A stretch of 64,000 nt of DNA from Fuscovulum blasticum DSM 2131 (lineage in GTDB: Bacteria; Pseudomonadota; Alphaproteobacteria; Rhodobacterales; Rhodobacteraceae). The notes beneath the pieces are model-generated. The model worked only from the letters and a program-made list of their open reading frames with translations. It was not told the origin of the DNA and searched no databases. Every line of letters starts with the position of its first letter. Position 1 is the stretch's first letter. Location: NCBI RefSeq assembly GCF_003034965.1, contig NZ_PZKE01000014.1:31126-95125 (forward strand), given 5' to 3'. This document shows positions 45,747 through 55,229 of the stretch, in pieces. The position numbers and the translations under genes are program-made.

Positions 45747-46594
45747 CCGGGTTGTTCGGTATTCCACTGGGGGTGCCGGGGGCAGGCCGTGCCCGCTATG
45801 CCCGCGCCATGGCGGCCTTTCAGGCGGGCAAGCTGTCGGCGGCCCAGCTTGAAGCCTATCGCACCGCCGCCGCCTTTGACGGGCAGGGGCCGGCGGCGGT
45901 GCTGGCCGAACGCGGGCTGCCGGTGCCGGCAGAGGCCGCGCCCGACCCGCCCGCGCTGATCCGCGCGCTGGTCGAGGAGGCCGATCTGTATCTTGCCGGT
46001 TTGCCCGGCCCCGGCGTGGCCGAGGTGCGGGCCGGGTTGGCCCGCTGGCGCGACGGGCCGGTGACGCCGGCCCCGCAGGCCGCGAACGCGGTGTTGGACG
46101 CCCACCTTCCCGCCGCCCTGGCCGCGCTGGCCGCCGCGCAGCCCGGCCTTGCCGCCGCCATTGCCGCCGCCCGGCCGCATCTGCACTGGATCACCTATGA
46201 CGGCTATGACCGCGCCGCCATCGGCGAAGACTTTGCCGCTGGCCATGCCTATGCCTCGATCTTCGGGGAGGAGGCGGCGATTCCGGCGCGCGACTTCGAC
46301 TTCGGTCTGTTCCTGATCGCGCCGCATGTGCTGTACCGCGACCATGCCCATGCCGCGCCCGAACTTTACGCGCCGCTGACCGGCCCGCATGGCTGGCGCT
46401 TTGGTCCCGGCAGGCCGCTGGTGGTGAAGCCCGCGCATCGGCCGGTGTGGAACCCCGCCCACCGGCCGCATCTGACCAAGGTCGGCCCTGTTCCGTTCCT
46501 GTGCCTCTTCGGCTGGACCCGCGACGTGGCCGAGGTGGCGCGCGTGATCCCCGCCGCCGACTGGCCAATGCTTGAGGCGTTGCGCCTTGGTTGA
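45743..46594 (+). CDS. Cupin of the DMSP lyase-like (DddL/DddQ type) family
   Basis: A 283-residue protein. The C-terminal half (about 145-275) resembles the DMSP-lyase cupin fold: LFLIAPHVLYRDHAHAAPELYAPLTG holds the metal ligands (His201, His203, Glu207 and Tyr209), and RPHLTKVG gives the last His (243). The alanine-rich N-terminal half (1-144) is helical. Proven members convert dimethylsulfoniopropionate to dimethylsulfide and acrylate, but many relatives have unknown substrates. Beside an amine transporter and Rieske enzymes, a different cationic substrate is equally possible. It overlaps the upstream permease gene and the following amidohydrolase gene. Confidence 0.6.
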   Translation: MTGLFGIPLGVPGAGRARYARAMAAFQAGKLSAAQLEAYRTAAAFDGQGPAAVLAERGLPVPAEAAPDPPALIRALVEEADLYLAGLPGPGVAEVRAGLARWRDGPVTPAPQAANAVLDAHLPAALAALAAAQPGLAAAIAAARPHLHWITYDGYDRAAIGEDFAAGHAYASIFGEEAAIPARDFDFGLFLIAPHVLYRDHAHAAPELYAPLTGPHGWRFGPGRPLVVKPAHRPVWNPAHRPHLTKVGPVPFLCLFGWTRDVAEVARVIPAADWPMLEALRLG

Positions 46595-48209
46595 CACCCT
46601 GATCCACAACGCCCGCATCCGCACCATGGACCCGGCCCGCCCGACGGCGGACTGGCTGCTGATCTGTGATGACAGGATCGCCGCGCTTGGCGCTGGCCCG
46701 GCACCCGGCGCCGACCGCCGGATTGACGCGGGCGGGCGGCTGGTGCTGCCGGGGTTTCAGGATGCGCATATCCATCTGCTTTCGGGCGGCACGGATCTGG
46801 CGACCGCCGTCCCGCTGTATGAGGTGGGCAATGAGGCGGGCCTGCTGGCGGCGGTGGCAGCCCATGCCGCGGCCCGGCCCGACCTGCCGCTGGTGATCGG
46901 GGCCGGCTGGCAACCGGGGGTCTTCGGTGACGACAATCTGACGGCGGCCGTGATCGACCGCGCCTTCGCGGACCGGCCGGCGATCCTGTATGACAGCAGT
47001 TTCCACAATGCCTGCCTGAACAGCCGGGCGCTGGACATTGCCGGGATCAAAAACGACACGCCCGATCCGCCGAACGGCCATATCGTCCGTGATCATGCTG
47101 GTCGCGCCACCGGGATGCTGCATGAAGAGGTGATCCCCTGGGTACTGGAACGGCTGCCTGACCTGACCGACGATCACCGGATGCAGGGCCTGATTGCCGG
47201 GCAGGCGTTGGCCAATGCGCATGGCATCACCGGCGTCCTTGACCCACGCATCACCGATCTTGAAGCGCGGATCTATGCCCGTGCGCAGGCCGAGGGGCGG
47301 CTGACGCTGCGAGTGGCCGGGGCCGCGCTGGTGACCGAGGCGGATACGGCGGAAATCGCCGTTGCCCGCCTGGCCGCGCTGCGCGCCGCCCATCCGGGGC
47401 CGGAGTTCCACGTCCACTCTGCCAAGCTCTTCATGGATGGCGTGTTCGAGAACCGCACCGCCGCGCTGCTGGCGCCCTATGCCGATGCGCCGGGCGGCAA
47501 TGCGCCCTGCATGTTCGGGCTTGAGAAAACGAAAACCCTTTTCACCGCACTGGATGCCGCCCGGTTTGCCATTCATGTTCATGTGATCGGCGATGCTGCC
47601 GCCCGCCGCGCGATCGAGGGGTTTGAGGCGGCCCGCGCCGCCAATGGCCCCTGGCCCGCCGCGCATCAACTGACGCATCTTCAGCTTCTGGACGCGGGCG
47701 ACATTGCCCGCCTGGCTCCGGCCGGGGCCACCGCGAACATCCAGCCGTTGTGGGCCCGGCTGGACCCGCTGATCCCCGACATCGCGCTGGACATGATCGG
47801 CCCCGCGCGGCGCGCGCAGACCTATGCCTTTCGCAGCCTGCTGGAGGCGGGCACCGACTGGTGCCTGTCATCGGACTGGCCGGTCAGCACGCTGAACCCG
47901 TTCGAGATCATCGAAACCGCCGTCACCCGGCAGGCCCGCCGCGCCGATGGCCCGCGTGAGGCGTTCCTGCCCGAACAGGCGCTGACGGTAGAGGAAGCGG
48001 TTCTGGGCTATACCGCCCATGCCGCCCGTGCCTGCTGGCGGGGTGACACAACCGGCATCCTGCGGCCGGGGTTTTCGGCCGATGTGATCGTGCTGGATCA
48101 GGACATCTTCGCCTGCCCGCCCGATGTCCTTTCCGACACGCAGGTTCTGCTGACGCTGTTCAAGGGCCGCGCCGTTCATGCCGTCGGCCCGTTCAGGTGG
48201 GAAGCATGA
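46587..48209 (+). CDS. Amidohydrolase family 3 (YtcJ-like)
   Basis: A 540-residue metal-dependent amidohydrolase. It has GFQDAHIHLLSGG (metal-binding HxH), HVHVIGDAAARRAIEGFE, HQLTHLQLLD, and SSDWPVSTLNPFEIIE with the catalytic aspartate. YtcJ-like enzymes act on diverse amide or N-acyl bonds; the substrate here is unknown. The start was taken as TTG at 46587, with GAGG 9 bases upstream and an 8-base overlap with the cupin gene; a TTG at 46572 is an alternative. Confidence 0.85.
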   Translation: MVDTLIHNARIRTMDPARPTADWLLICDDRIAALGAGPAPGADRRIDAGGRLVLPGFQDAHIHLLSGGTDLATAVPLYEVGNEAGLLAAVAAHAAARPDLPLVIGAGWQPGVFGDDNLTAAVIDRAFADRPAILYDSSFHNACLNSRALDIAGIKNDTPDPPNGHIVRDHAGRATGMLHEEVIPWVLERLPDLTDDHRMQGLIAGQALANAHGITGVLDPRITDLEARIYARAQAEGRLTLRVAGAALVTEADTAEIAVARLAALRAAHPGPEFHVHSAKLFMDGVFENRTAALLAPYADAPGGNAPCMFGLEKTKTLFTALDAARFAIHVHVIGDAAARRAIEGFEAARAANGPWPAAHQLTHLQLLDAGDIARLAPAGATANIQPLWARLDPLIPDIALDMIGPARRAQTYAFRSLLEAGTDWCLSSDWPVSTLNPFEIIETAVTRQARRADGPREAFLPEQALTVEEAVLGYTAHAARACWRGDTTGILRPGFSADVIVLDQDIFACPPDVLSDTQVLLTLFKGRAVHAVGPFRWEA

Positions 48210-48988
48210 GCGAAGACCACTACCCGCCGCAGATGATTGCGATGCTCGAAGCCATCTGGGGCGAGGGGTTCCTGTCGCCCGGCGGGGCCGAGGAGGTGGG
48301 CCGTGTGATCGGTGGCCATGATCTGACCGGCCGGTCGGTGCTGGACATCGGCTGCGGGGCAGGGGGTATCGACCTTGCGCTGGTGGCCCGCCACGGCGCC
48401 GGTTTCGTGACCGGGATCGACGTGGAAGACCCGGTGCTGGCCCATGCCCGCGGTCTGGTTGCCAAGGCGGGGCTGTCTGACCGGATCGGTCTGGTCAAGG
48501 TGGCCCCCGGCCCGCTGCCGTTTCCGCCCGGCATGTTTGACGTGGTGTTTTCCAAGGATTCCATAATCCACATCCCCGACAAGCACGCCCTGATGGCCGA
48601 GGTGTTCCGGGTGCTGCGGCCGGGCGGGTGGTTCCTTGCCTCGGACTGGCTGATCGGGACCGAGACGATTTCACCGCAGATGGCCGAATACATCGCCGCC
48701 GAGGGGCTGGATTTCGGCATGGCCACCCCGGCCCGCTATCATCAGGCGATGCAGGCGGCGGGGTTCGAGGCGATCGAGACCCGGTCGCGCAATGCCTGGT
48801 ATCGCGAACAGGCGCGGGTGGAACTGGCGCGGCTGGAAGGCGAGGCCGGGCGCGCGGCGGCGGCCGTGGTGGGGGCCGGGTTCGTGCAGAAGAACATCGG
48901 CATCTGGCAGCGGATGATCCCGGTGCTGGACAGCGGCGAACATTGCCCCACACATCTGGCCGCCCGGAAACCGGGCGCAGCAGGATAA
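48206..48988 (+). CDS. SAM-dependent methyltransferase
   Basis: A 260-residue class I methyltransferase: VLDIGCGAGGIDLAL is motif I (about 46-60), followed by GIDVEDPVLAHAR, and DVVFSKDSIIHIPDK. The layout resembles phosphoethanolamine N-methyltransferase-like proteins. It may methylate an amine or carboxylate intermediate. It overlaps the amidohydrolase stop (ATGA) and is the last gene of the operon. Confidence 0.85.
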   Translation: MSEDHYPPQMIAMLEAIWGEGFLSPGGAEEVGRVIGGHDLTGRSVLDIGCGAGGIDLALVARHGAGFVTGIDVEDPVLAHARGLVAKAGLSDRIGLVKVAPGPLPFPPGMFDVVFSKDSIIHIPDKHALMAEVFRVLRPGGWFLASDWLIGTETISPQMAEYIAAEGLDFGMATPARYHQAMQAAGFEAIETRSRNAWYREQARVELARLEGEAGRAAAAVVGAGFVQKNIGIWQRMIPVLDSGEHCPTHLAARKPGAAG

Positions 48989-49017
48989 ATATAAATATTC
49001 AAAAGTAATGATTTATC

Positions 49018-49031
49018 TTGACTCAGGTCAA
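49018..49031 (+). promoter_or_regulatory. FNR-like box upstream of the 59-residue membrane protein gene
   Basis: TTGAC (49018-49022) and GTCAA (49027-49031) are perfect arms around TCAG. This is one substitution per arm from the FNR/FnrL consensus TTGAT-N4-ATCAA and fits variants reported in Rhodobacter relatives. It lies in an AT-rich stretch, 60 bases before the gene at 49091. Confidence 0.6.
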
Positions 49032-49090
49032 GGTAAACCCGCAGCAAAGATGCAGGATCAGGCCCGACGCGACGTTTGTGGAGGATTCCA

Positions 49091-49270
49091 ATGCGCCTGT
49101 TCTTCCTGCTTTTCCCCGTCATCGGCACCACGCTGGCCGGCATCGGCATGGTTGTGGCCCTGACCGCGGGTCTGGACACGACCAAGCCCATTGTCCTGTC
49201 TGCCGCCATCGGGGCGGCGGTCGGTCTGGTGGTCACCTGGATGGTCGCTCGCAAGCTGGCCGCGAACTGA
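49091..49270 (+). CDS. Small membrane protein, two predicted helices
   Basis: A 59-residue protein: MRLFFLLFPVIGTTLAGIG is a first hydrophobic helix and PIVLSAAIGAAVGLVVTWMV a second, followed by a basic tail. Similar small proteins occur in Rhodobacterales. Function unknown. The start is supported by GGAGG about 6 bases upstream; a TTG at 49076 is less likely. An FNR-like box upstream suggests oxygen-responsive expression. Confidence 0.75.
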   Translation: MRLFFLLFPVIGTTLAGIGMVVALTAGLDTTKPIVLSAAIGAAVGLVVTWMVARKLAAN

Positions 49271-49279
49271 GACCCGGCC

Positions 49280-50065
49280 TCAGGCGTTCAGGAACACGCG
49301 GACGGTTTCCTCGAACTCGCGGGGCTTGTCGGCGTGAAGCCAGTGCCCGGCCCCTGCGATCCTGGCAAAGCGCGCCTTGGGGAACAGGGCGCGGATCGGT
49401 TCGCGGTATTCGGGCCGGACATAGCTGCTGTCGCCCCCGGTCAGGAACAGGGCTGGGCCGTCGAACTGGCCGGTCGTGCCGGGCCAGCCGACGATGTTCG
49501 GCATCTCGGCCTCAAGCACGTCAAGGTTCAGCCGCCAGCGCGGGCCGCCTTCGGCCTTGAGGTCCAGCGATTGCAGGAAGAACGCCCGCAGGCCCGGATC
49601 ATTCACGGTTTCGGCAAGGCGGCGGTCCGCCTCGCCCCGCGCGACAAGGCCGGTCAGATCCAGCGCGCGCATGGCCCGGGCATAGCGGCTTTGATCGTGG
49701 TCATAGGCGACCGGGGCGATGTCCGCCGCCACCAGCCGGCGGATCAGCCCGCCTTCGGTCAGCGCCAGTTGCATCGCCGCCTTGCCGCCCATGGAATGGC
49801 CCAGCAGATCGGCCTTGCCGCCCAGGCTGCGGATCACCTCGGCCAGATCCTGCGCCATCTCCGGGTAGCGGTGAACCGGCATCCAGGGGCTGTTGCCGTG
49901 GTTGCGCATGTCAACCGCGATCACGTCACGCACATCAGCCAGCCGACGCGCGATGACGCCCCAATTCCGGCCGGTGCCATAAAGACCGTGGGCAATCACC
50001 AGCGGCAGGGCGTCGGTGGGGGTGGCGGCGGGGTGGTGGATCAGGGCAAGCATGGGATTGTGCAT
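49280..50065 (-). CDS. Alpha/beta hydrolase, YbfF-like esterase
   Basis: A 261-residue alpha/beta hydrolase. LVIAHGLYGTGRNWGVIARRLAD, DMRNHGNSPW and the nucleophile GHSMGG (Ser91) match the YbfF/esterase family; the C-terminal GAGHWLHADKP gives the catalytic histidine. An ATG at 50053 is an alternative start. The frame open further upstream is not coding. Confidence 0.9.
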   Translation of the reverse strand: MHNPMLALIHHPAATPTDALPLVIAHGLYGTGRNWGVIARRLADVRDVIAVDMRNHGNSPWMPVHRYPEMAQDLAEVIRSLGGKADLLGHSMGGKAAMQLALTEGGLIRRLVAADIAPVAYDHDQSRYARAMRALDLTGLVARGEADRRLAETVNDPGLRAFFLQSLDLKAEGGPRWRLNLDVLEAEMPNIVGWPGTTGQFDGPALFLTGGDSSYVRPEYREPIRALFPKARFARIAGAGHWLHADKPREFEETVRVFLNA

Positions 50066-50155
50066 AGCGAAACGATCTGTGCGCGGCCAGAGCCGTTGCC
50101 GCGCCGCCTTGGCTGGTGGATACTGCGCGCAACGAAGGGCGGCGGGTAAGGCAGG

Positions 50156-50515
50156 ATGGGTGCGGTAACGATCACGCAGATGGCGGGCCGGGTGGCGGCG
50201 CTGATGGAGGAACGGCTGGGCATCCCCGGCGAGGGGCTTGAGGCAAAGCTGCAACGCGGCGGCCGTCGCCTGACGCCGAAAGTGCGCGAGGCGGCGCAGG
50301 CTTTGGCCATGGCTGCGCAGAAGGCCCAGAACCCCAAGCTGTTGCTGCAGGTGGATGAAGGGCAGGTGGCGCAGGATTATGACACCTGCGTCCGGCATCT
50401 GACGCGGCTGCCGCCGCATCGCGCCACCCTGTCGGTGGCCGCCTCGGTCACCATTTCGCTGCTGGCCGTTGCCACGGGCGTTGTCGCCTATCTGGCCTGG
50501 CGCGGATACCTCTGA
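50156..50515 (+). CDS. Hypothetical protein with C-terminal membrane anchor
   Basis: A 119-residue protein with a basic, helical N-terminal part (about 1-90) and one hydrophobic segment near the end (about 95-114, VAASVTISLLAVATGVVAYL). The tail-anchored form suggests a small membrane-bound protein. No family recognised. The ATG follows a GCAGG sequence. Its 3' end overlaps the convergent DUF817 gene by 28 bases. Confidence 0.65.
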   Translation: MGAVTITQMAGRVAALMEERLGIPGEGLEAKLQRGGRRLTPKVREAAQALAMAAQKAQNPKLLLQVDEGQVAQDYDTCVRHLTRLPPHRATLSVAASVTISLLAVATGVVAYLAWRGYL

Positions 50516-51360
50516 ACCGGCTGCCCCGCCGGATAAAGCGCCGACCGCAGCACCAGCGTCACCGAGACGAAGGCCACATAAAGCAGCAGATACCATGACC
50601 CCAGCTTGGCGAAGCTGACCCATTGGTCCGGGTTCTGCCCGCCGTAAAGCCAGGTTCCGGTGCGGGTGCCCACGTTCTCGGCCACCCAAAGCGCCCCGCT
50701 GGACAGCAGCGCCGCCAGCGGCAGCGGCATCCACCAGTCATGGTCATGGATGCGGAACCAGATCCGGGTGCGGCCATAGATCAGCACGGTTGCCGCAAAC
50801 AGCGCGACACGGATGTCGGGCAGAAAGTGGTGCGCAAAGAAGTTGACATAGATCGCCACCGCCAGAACCAGCGTCATCCAGAACGGCGGATAGGGGGCAA
50901 AGCGCATGTCGAAGATGCGGATCACGCGGGCCATGTAGCTGCCGACGCTGGCATACATGAAGCCGGAAAACAGCGGCACGCCCATCAGCTTGAACAGGCC
51001 GGGTTCGGGATAGGCCCAGCTTCCGGCGCTGACCTTGAACCATTCCATCGCGGTGCCGGTCAGGTGGAACAGCGCGATCACCCGCGCTTCCTCCCACGTT
51101 TCCAGCTTTTTCCACAGGAACAGCGCCTGCGTGGCGATGGCGAACAGGAAGAGCGCGTCATAGCGGTGCAGGGGCCAGTCGGCCTGCCAGACGGCCTTGG
51201 ACAGCAGGATTGCCCCCAGCAGCAGCCCGCCGAACAGGCAGGCCCAACCCTGCTTCAGCACGAACATCGCCAGTTCCGCCAGCCCATAGGGCAGGCGGGC
51301 GCGGGCCCAATCGCCCATGCGGCGTTCAAGACTGCGGGTTTCGGGCTGGGGGGCGGACAT
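50488..51360 (-). CDS. DUF817 family integral membrane protein
   Basis: A 290-residue polytopic membrane protein with about eight hydrophobic segments and the DUF817 features RYDALFLFAIATQALFL, GSWAYPEPGLFKLMGVPLFSGFMYASVGSY and MPLPLAALLSSGALWVAENVGT. The family is common in Rhodobacterales and its function is unknown. The ATG at 51360 was chosen over an in-frame codon at 51390 on family grounds. Confidence 0.85.
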   Translation of the reverse strand: MSAPQPETRSLERRMGDWARARLPYGLAELAMFVLKQGWACLFGGLLLGAILLSKAVWQADWPLHRYDALFLFAIATQALFLWKKLETWEEARVIALFHLTGTAMEWFKVSAGSWAYPEPGLFKLMGVPLFSGFMYASVGSYMARVIRIFDMRFAPYPPFWMTLVLAVAIYVNFFAHHFLPDIRVALFAATVLIYGRTRIWFRIHDHDWWMPLPLAALLSSGALWVAENVGTRTGTWLYGGQNPDQWVSFAKLGSWYLLLYVAFVSVTLVLRSALYPAGQPVQRYPRQAR

Positions 51361-51371
51361 CAGACACACCG

Positions 51372-51408
51372 CAAACAAAAGGACGCGCACCCGATGGGCG
51401 CGCGTCCT
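51372..51408 (-). terminator. Intrinsic terminator of glyA
   Basis: AGGACGCGC (51380-51388) and GCGCGTCCT (51400-51408) are perfect 9-base arms around 11 bases that themselves can pair; on the minus strand the hairpin is followed by TTTGTTTG. It lies 19 bases after the glyA stop. Confidence 0.85.
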
Positions 51409-51426
51409 GGTCCTGTCAAGCCCGGC

Positions 51427-52722
<1,296 letters not shown>

Positions 52723-52906
52723 GCGCGTCTCCGTATCTGGGATGGGGCGGGTTGTCGGGGGTTGTAGTGCAGCAGGGCGCCTCGGAAAAGGCCGGAAACG
52801 ACGGGTCAAGAGGTCGCGGCGAAATCGCCGCTGTCCGGCTGCGGGCCGTCAGGGGTTGAGTTTGCCCCGCCCGCCCGCCAAGGTGTGCCCGCAAAGGGAG
52901 GGGTGC

Positions 52907-53671
52907 ATGTCCGGTCGCATCAGGTTCACGGCCTCGCGGGCGCCGGCGGCGGCAGAAGCCTTCGCCCGGCTGACCGCGCTTTACGGGCAGGCCGATGCGC
53001 GCAAGGCCGATGTGGTGGTGGCGCTTGGCGGTGACGGGTTCATGCTGCACACCCTGCACGCCAGCACCGCGCGCGACCTGCCGGTCTATGGCATGAATTG
53101 CGGCACCATCGGCTTTCTGATGAACGCCTATTCCGTTGACGCCTTGCCTGAACGGCTGGCTGCGGCAGAGGAGGCGGTGCTGAACCCGCTGTCGATGCGG
53201 GCCGGAAATGCCCGTGGCAAGGTGTCCGAGGCGCTGGCGATCAACGAAGTCTCGCTTCTGCGGCAGGGTCCGCAAGCGGCCAAGCTGAAGATCACCATAG
53301 ATGGCCGCGAACGGCTTGAGGAACTGGTCTGCGACGGGGCGCTGGTGTCCACCCCGGCGGGGTCAACCGCCTATAACTATTCTGCCCATGGCCCGATCCT
53401 GCCCATCGGTTCGGACGTTCTGGCGCTGACCGCGATGGCCGCCTTCCGGCCGCGCCGCTGGCGCGGGGCGCTGCTGCCCAAGACAGCCGAAGTACGCTTC
53501 GACGTGATCGAGCCGGAAAAACGGCCGGTCATGGCCGATGCCGACAGCCGGTCCTCGGTGCGCGATGTGCTTTGGGTGAGCGTGCGCTCTGAACCCCACA
53601 TCCGCCACCGGCTGCTGTTCGACCCCGGTCACGGGCTGGAGGAGCGGCTGCTGAACGAGCAGTTCGTCTGA
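52907..53671 (+). CDS. nadK: NAD kinase
   Basis: A 254-residue kinase. The catalytic GGDGFML motif (about 43-49), MNCGTIGFLMN and the conserved LVSTPAGSTAYN segment are intact. It phosphorylates NAD to NADP. The ATG has GGGAGGGG just upstream; the long open frame further upstream is not supported. It diverges from glyA and converges with the regulator gene. Confidence 0.95.
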   Translation: MSGRIRFTASRAPAAAEAFARLTALYGQADARKADVVVALGGDGFMLHTLHASTARDLPVYGMNCGTIGFLMNAYSVDALPERLAAAEEAVLNPLSMRAGNARGKVSEALAINEVSLLRQGPQAAKLKITIDGRERLEELVCDGALVSTPAGSTAYNYSAHGPILPIGSDVLALTAMAAFRPRRWRGALLPKTAEVRFDVIEPEKRPVMADADSRSSVRDVLWVSVRSEPHIRHRLLFDPGHGLEERLLNEQFV

Positions 53672-53678
53672 CAGCCGT

Positions 53679-55106
53679 TCAGCGCCGCTTCGCCCAGGCT
53701 TCAAGTTTGCGATACAGCGTGGACGGCGACACATCCAGTTCCCGCGCCGCCCGTGGCACCGAACCGTCATGCCGCGCCAGTGCCGCCTCGACCGCCTGCC
53801 GTTCGATTTCGGCAAGCGTCTGCGGGCCTGTTGTGGGCAAGGCGGGCGGCTCGGCCTCGGGGCGGGCGGGTTCGAAATTCATCGCCGCCTGCACCATGTG
53901 GATCGGCAGCATGTCCGGGCGCAGCACGCCGCCATCGTTCAGCACCACCGCATTGCGCATCACGTTCAGCAACTGCCGCACGTTTCCGGGCCAGTCCTGC
54001 GCGATGAGCATCCGGCGCGTCTCGGCTGTCATCCCCTCGAACCGCTTGCCTTCCTCGGCGGCAAAGCGGGCCAGCGCGGCTTCGGCAATCTCGACCACAT
54101 CGGTGCCCCGGTCGCGCAGCGGCGGCATATGCACGGGCACGACATACAGCCGATAGAACAGGTCTTCGCGGAACTGGCCGCGGCGGACCGCATCCAGCGG
54201 GTCGCGGTTGGTGGCGCAGACGATCCGCACATCCACCCGACGCGGCTTGACCGCCCCCACCGGCTGGATGGTCGAGGTTTGCAGGAACCGCAGCAGCTTG
54301 GTCTGCAAGGGCAGGGCCATTTCGCAGACCTCGTCCAGAAACAGCGTGCCGCCATCCGCCGCCGCCGCCGCCCCCGGCTTGTCGGAAATCGCGCCGGTGA
54401 AGCTGCCCTTCACATGGCCGAACACCTCGCTTTCCAGCAGGTCTGGCGGGATCGCGCCGCAGTTCAGCGCGATAAAGGGCCCGTTCGCCCGCCCCGATCG
54501 TGCGTGCACCGCCAGCGCCGCCAGTTCCTTGCCGGTGCCGCTTTCCCCGGTGATGAAGACCGTCGCCTGTGACCGGGCCACCGAGGCAATGATCCGATGC
54601 ACCCGCTCCATCGCTTCGGATGACCCGATGAAGGCCGTGCGGTCGGTGGTGGCGGCCACCAGTTCACCTTCCCCGGCTGTCTGGCGCCGCCGGATCGGGG
54701 GCAGCCGGCCGCTGGCGCGGGCCGTCGCCTCTTCCGCGGCGGCCTGTGTGGCGGTTCGGAGCTGCGCTTCGTCAAAGGGCAGGGCCAGAACATCGAAGGC
54801 CCCCGCCCGCATGGCCGCCACCGCCTTGTCCACCGTTCCCGGTGGCGTCAGCGCCAGCACAACCAGCTCTGGCGCGGCGCGCAGAAAATCCGCCATCAGC
54901 GCCAGCGGCTCGCCCTCGTGCATTGCCAGATCCATCAGCACGATCTGCGGTGACAGCGCGCGGAACAGGCGCAGGGCATCCGCTGGGGTGGGCGCAGCCT
55001 GCACGTTATGGCCTGCCGCCGCCAGCGTCGGCCGCAGCAAGGTCTGCGACAGGCCGCCTGCACCGACGATCAGCACCATAAGCCTTTCGCGCCGTGCCGG
55101 GCTCAT
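53679..55106 (-). CDS. Sigma-54-dependent response regulator (NtrC family) with atypical receiver
   Basis: A 475-residue activator. Receiver-like domain about 10-125: the phosphorylatable aspartate is present (LMDL, Asp59), but the acidic pair after strand 1 is replaced by VGAGG and the conserved lysine before strand-5 end is lost (LALPFD instead of xxKPF). The AAA+ domain has Walker A GESGTGKE, a GSFTGA sigma-54 loop, GTLFLDEVCEM, and a Fis-type HTH with SVPRAARELDVSPSTLYRKL. The ATG at 55106 was chosen; 55079 is possible. No histidine kinase gene lies next to it. Confidence 0.9.
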   Translation of the reverse strand: MSPARRERLMVLIVGAGGLSQTLLRPTLAAAGHNVQAAPTPADALRLFRALSPQIVLMDLAMHEGEPLALMADFLRAAPELVVLALTPPGTVDKAVAAMRAGAFDVLALPFDEAQLRTATQAAAEEATARASGRLPPIRRRQTAGEGELVAATTDRTAFIGSSEAMERVHRIIASVARSQATVFITGESGTGKELAALAVHARSGRANGPFIALNCGAIPPDLLESEVFGHVKGSFTGAISDKPGAAAAADGGTLFLDEVCEMALPLQTKLLRFLQTSTIQPVGAVKPRRVDVRIVCATNRDPLDAVRRGQFREDLFYRLYVVPVHMPPLRDRGTDVVEIAEAALARFAAEEGKRFEGMTAETRRMLIAQDWPGNVRQLLNVMRNAVVLNDGGVLRPDMLPIHMVQAAMNFEPARPEAEPPALPTTGPQTLAEIERQAVEAALARHDGSVPRAARELDVSPSTLYRKLEAWAKRR

Positions 55107-55229
55107 CCTGCCCGGCCTTCCGTCATGCCGCCGATCCACGCCGCCGCCATCGTTGCCAAAGCCCCCGGTTGTTCCGCGCAGGCTGCCACGGCGGCAGGGC
55201 GCAAGTCCAGTCCGGGGGATGCCGGGTGC

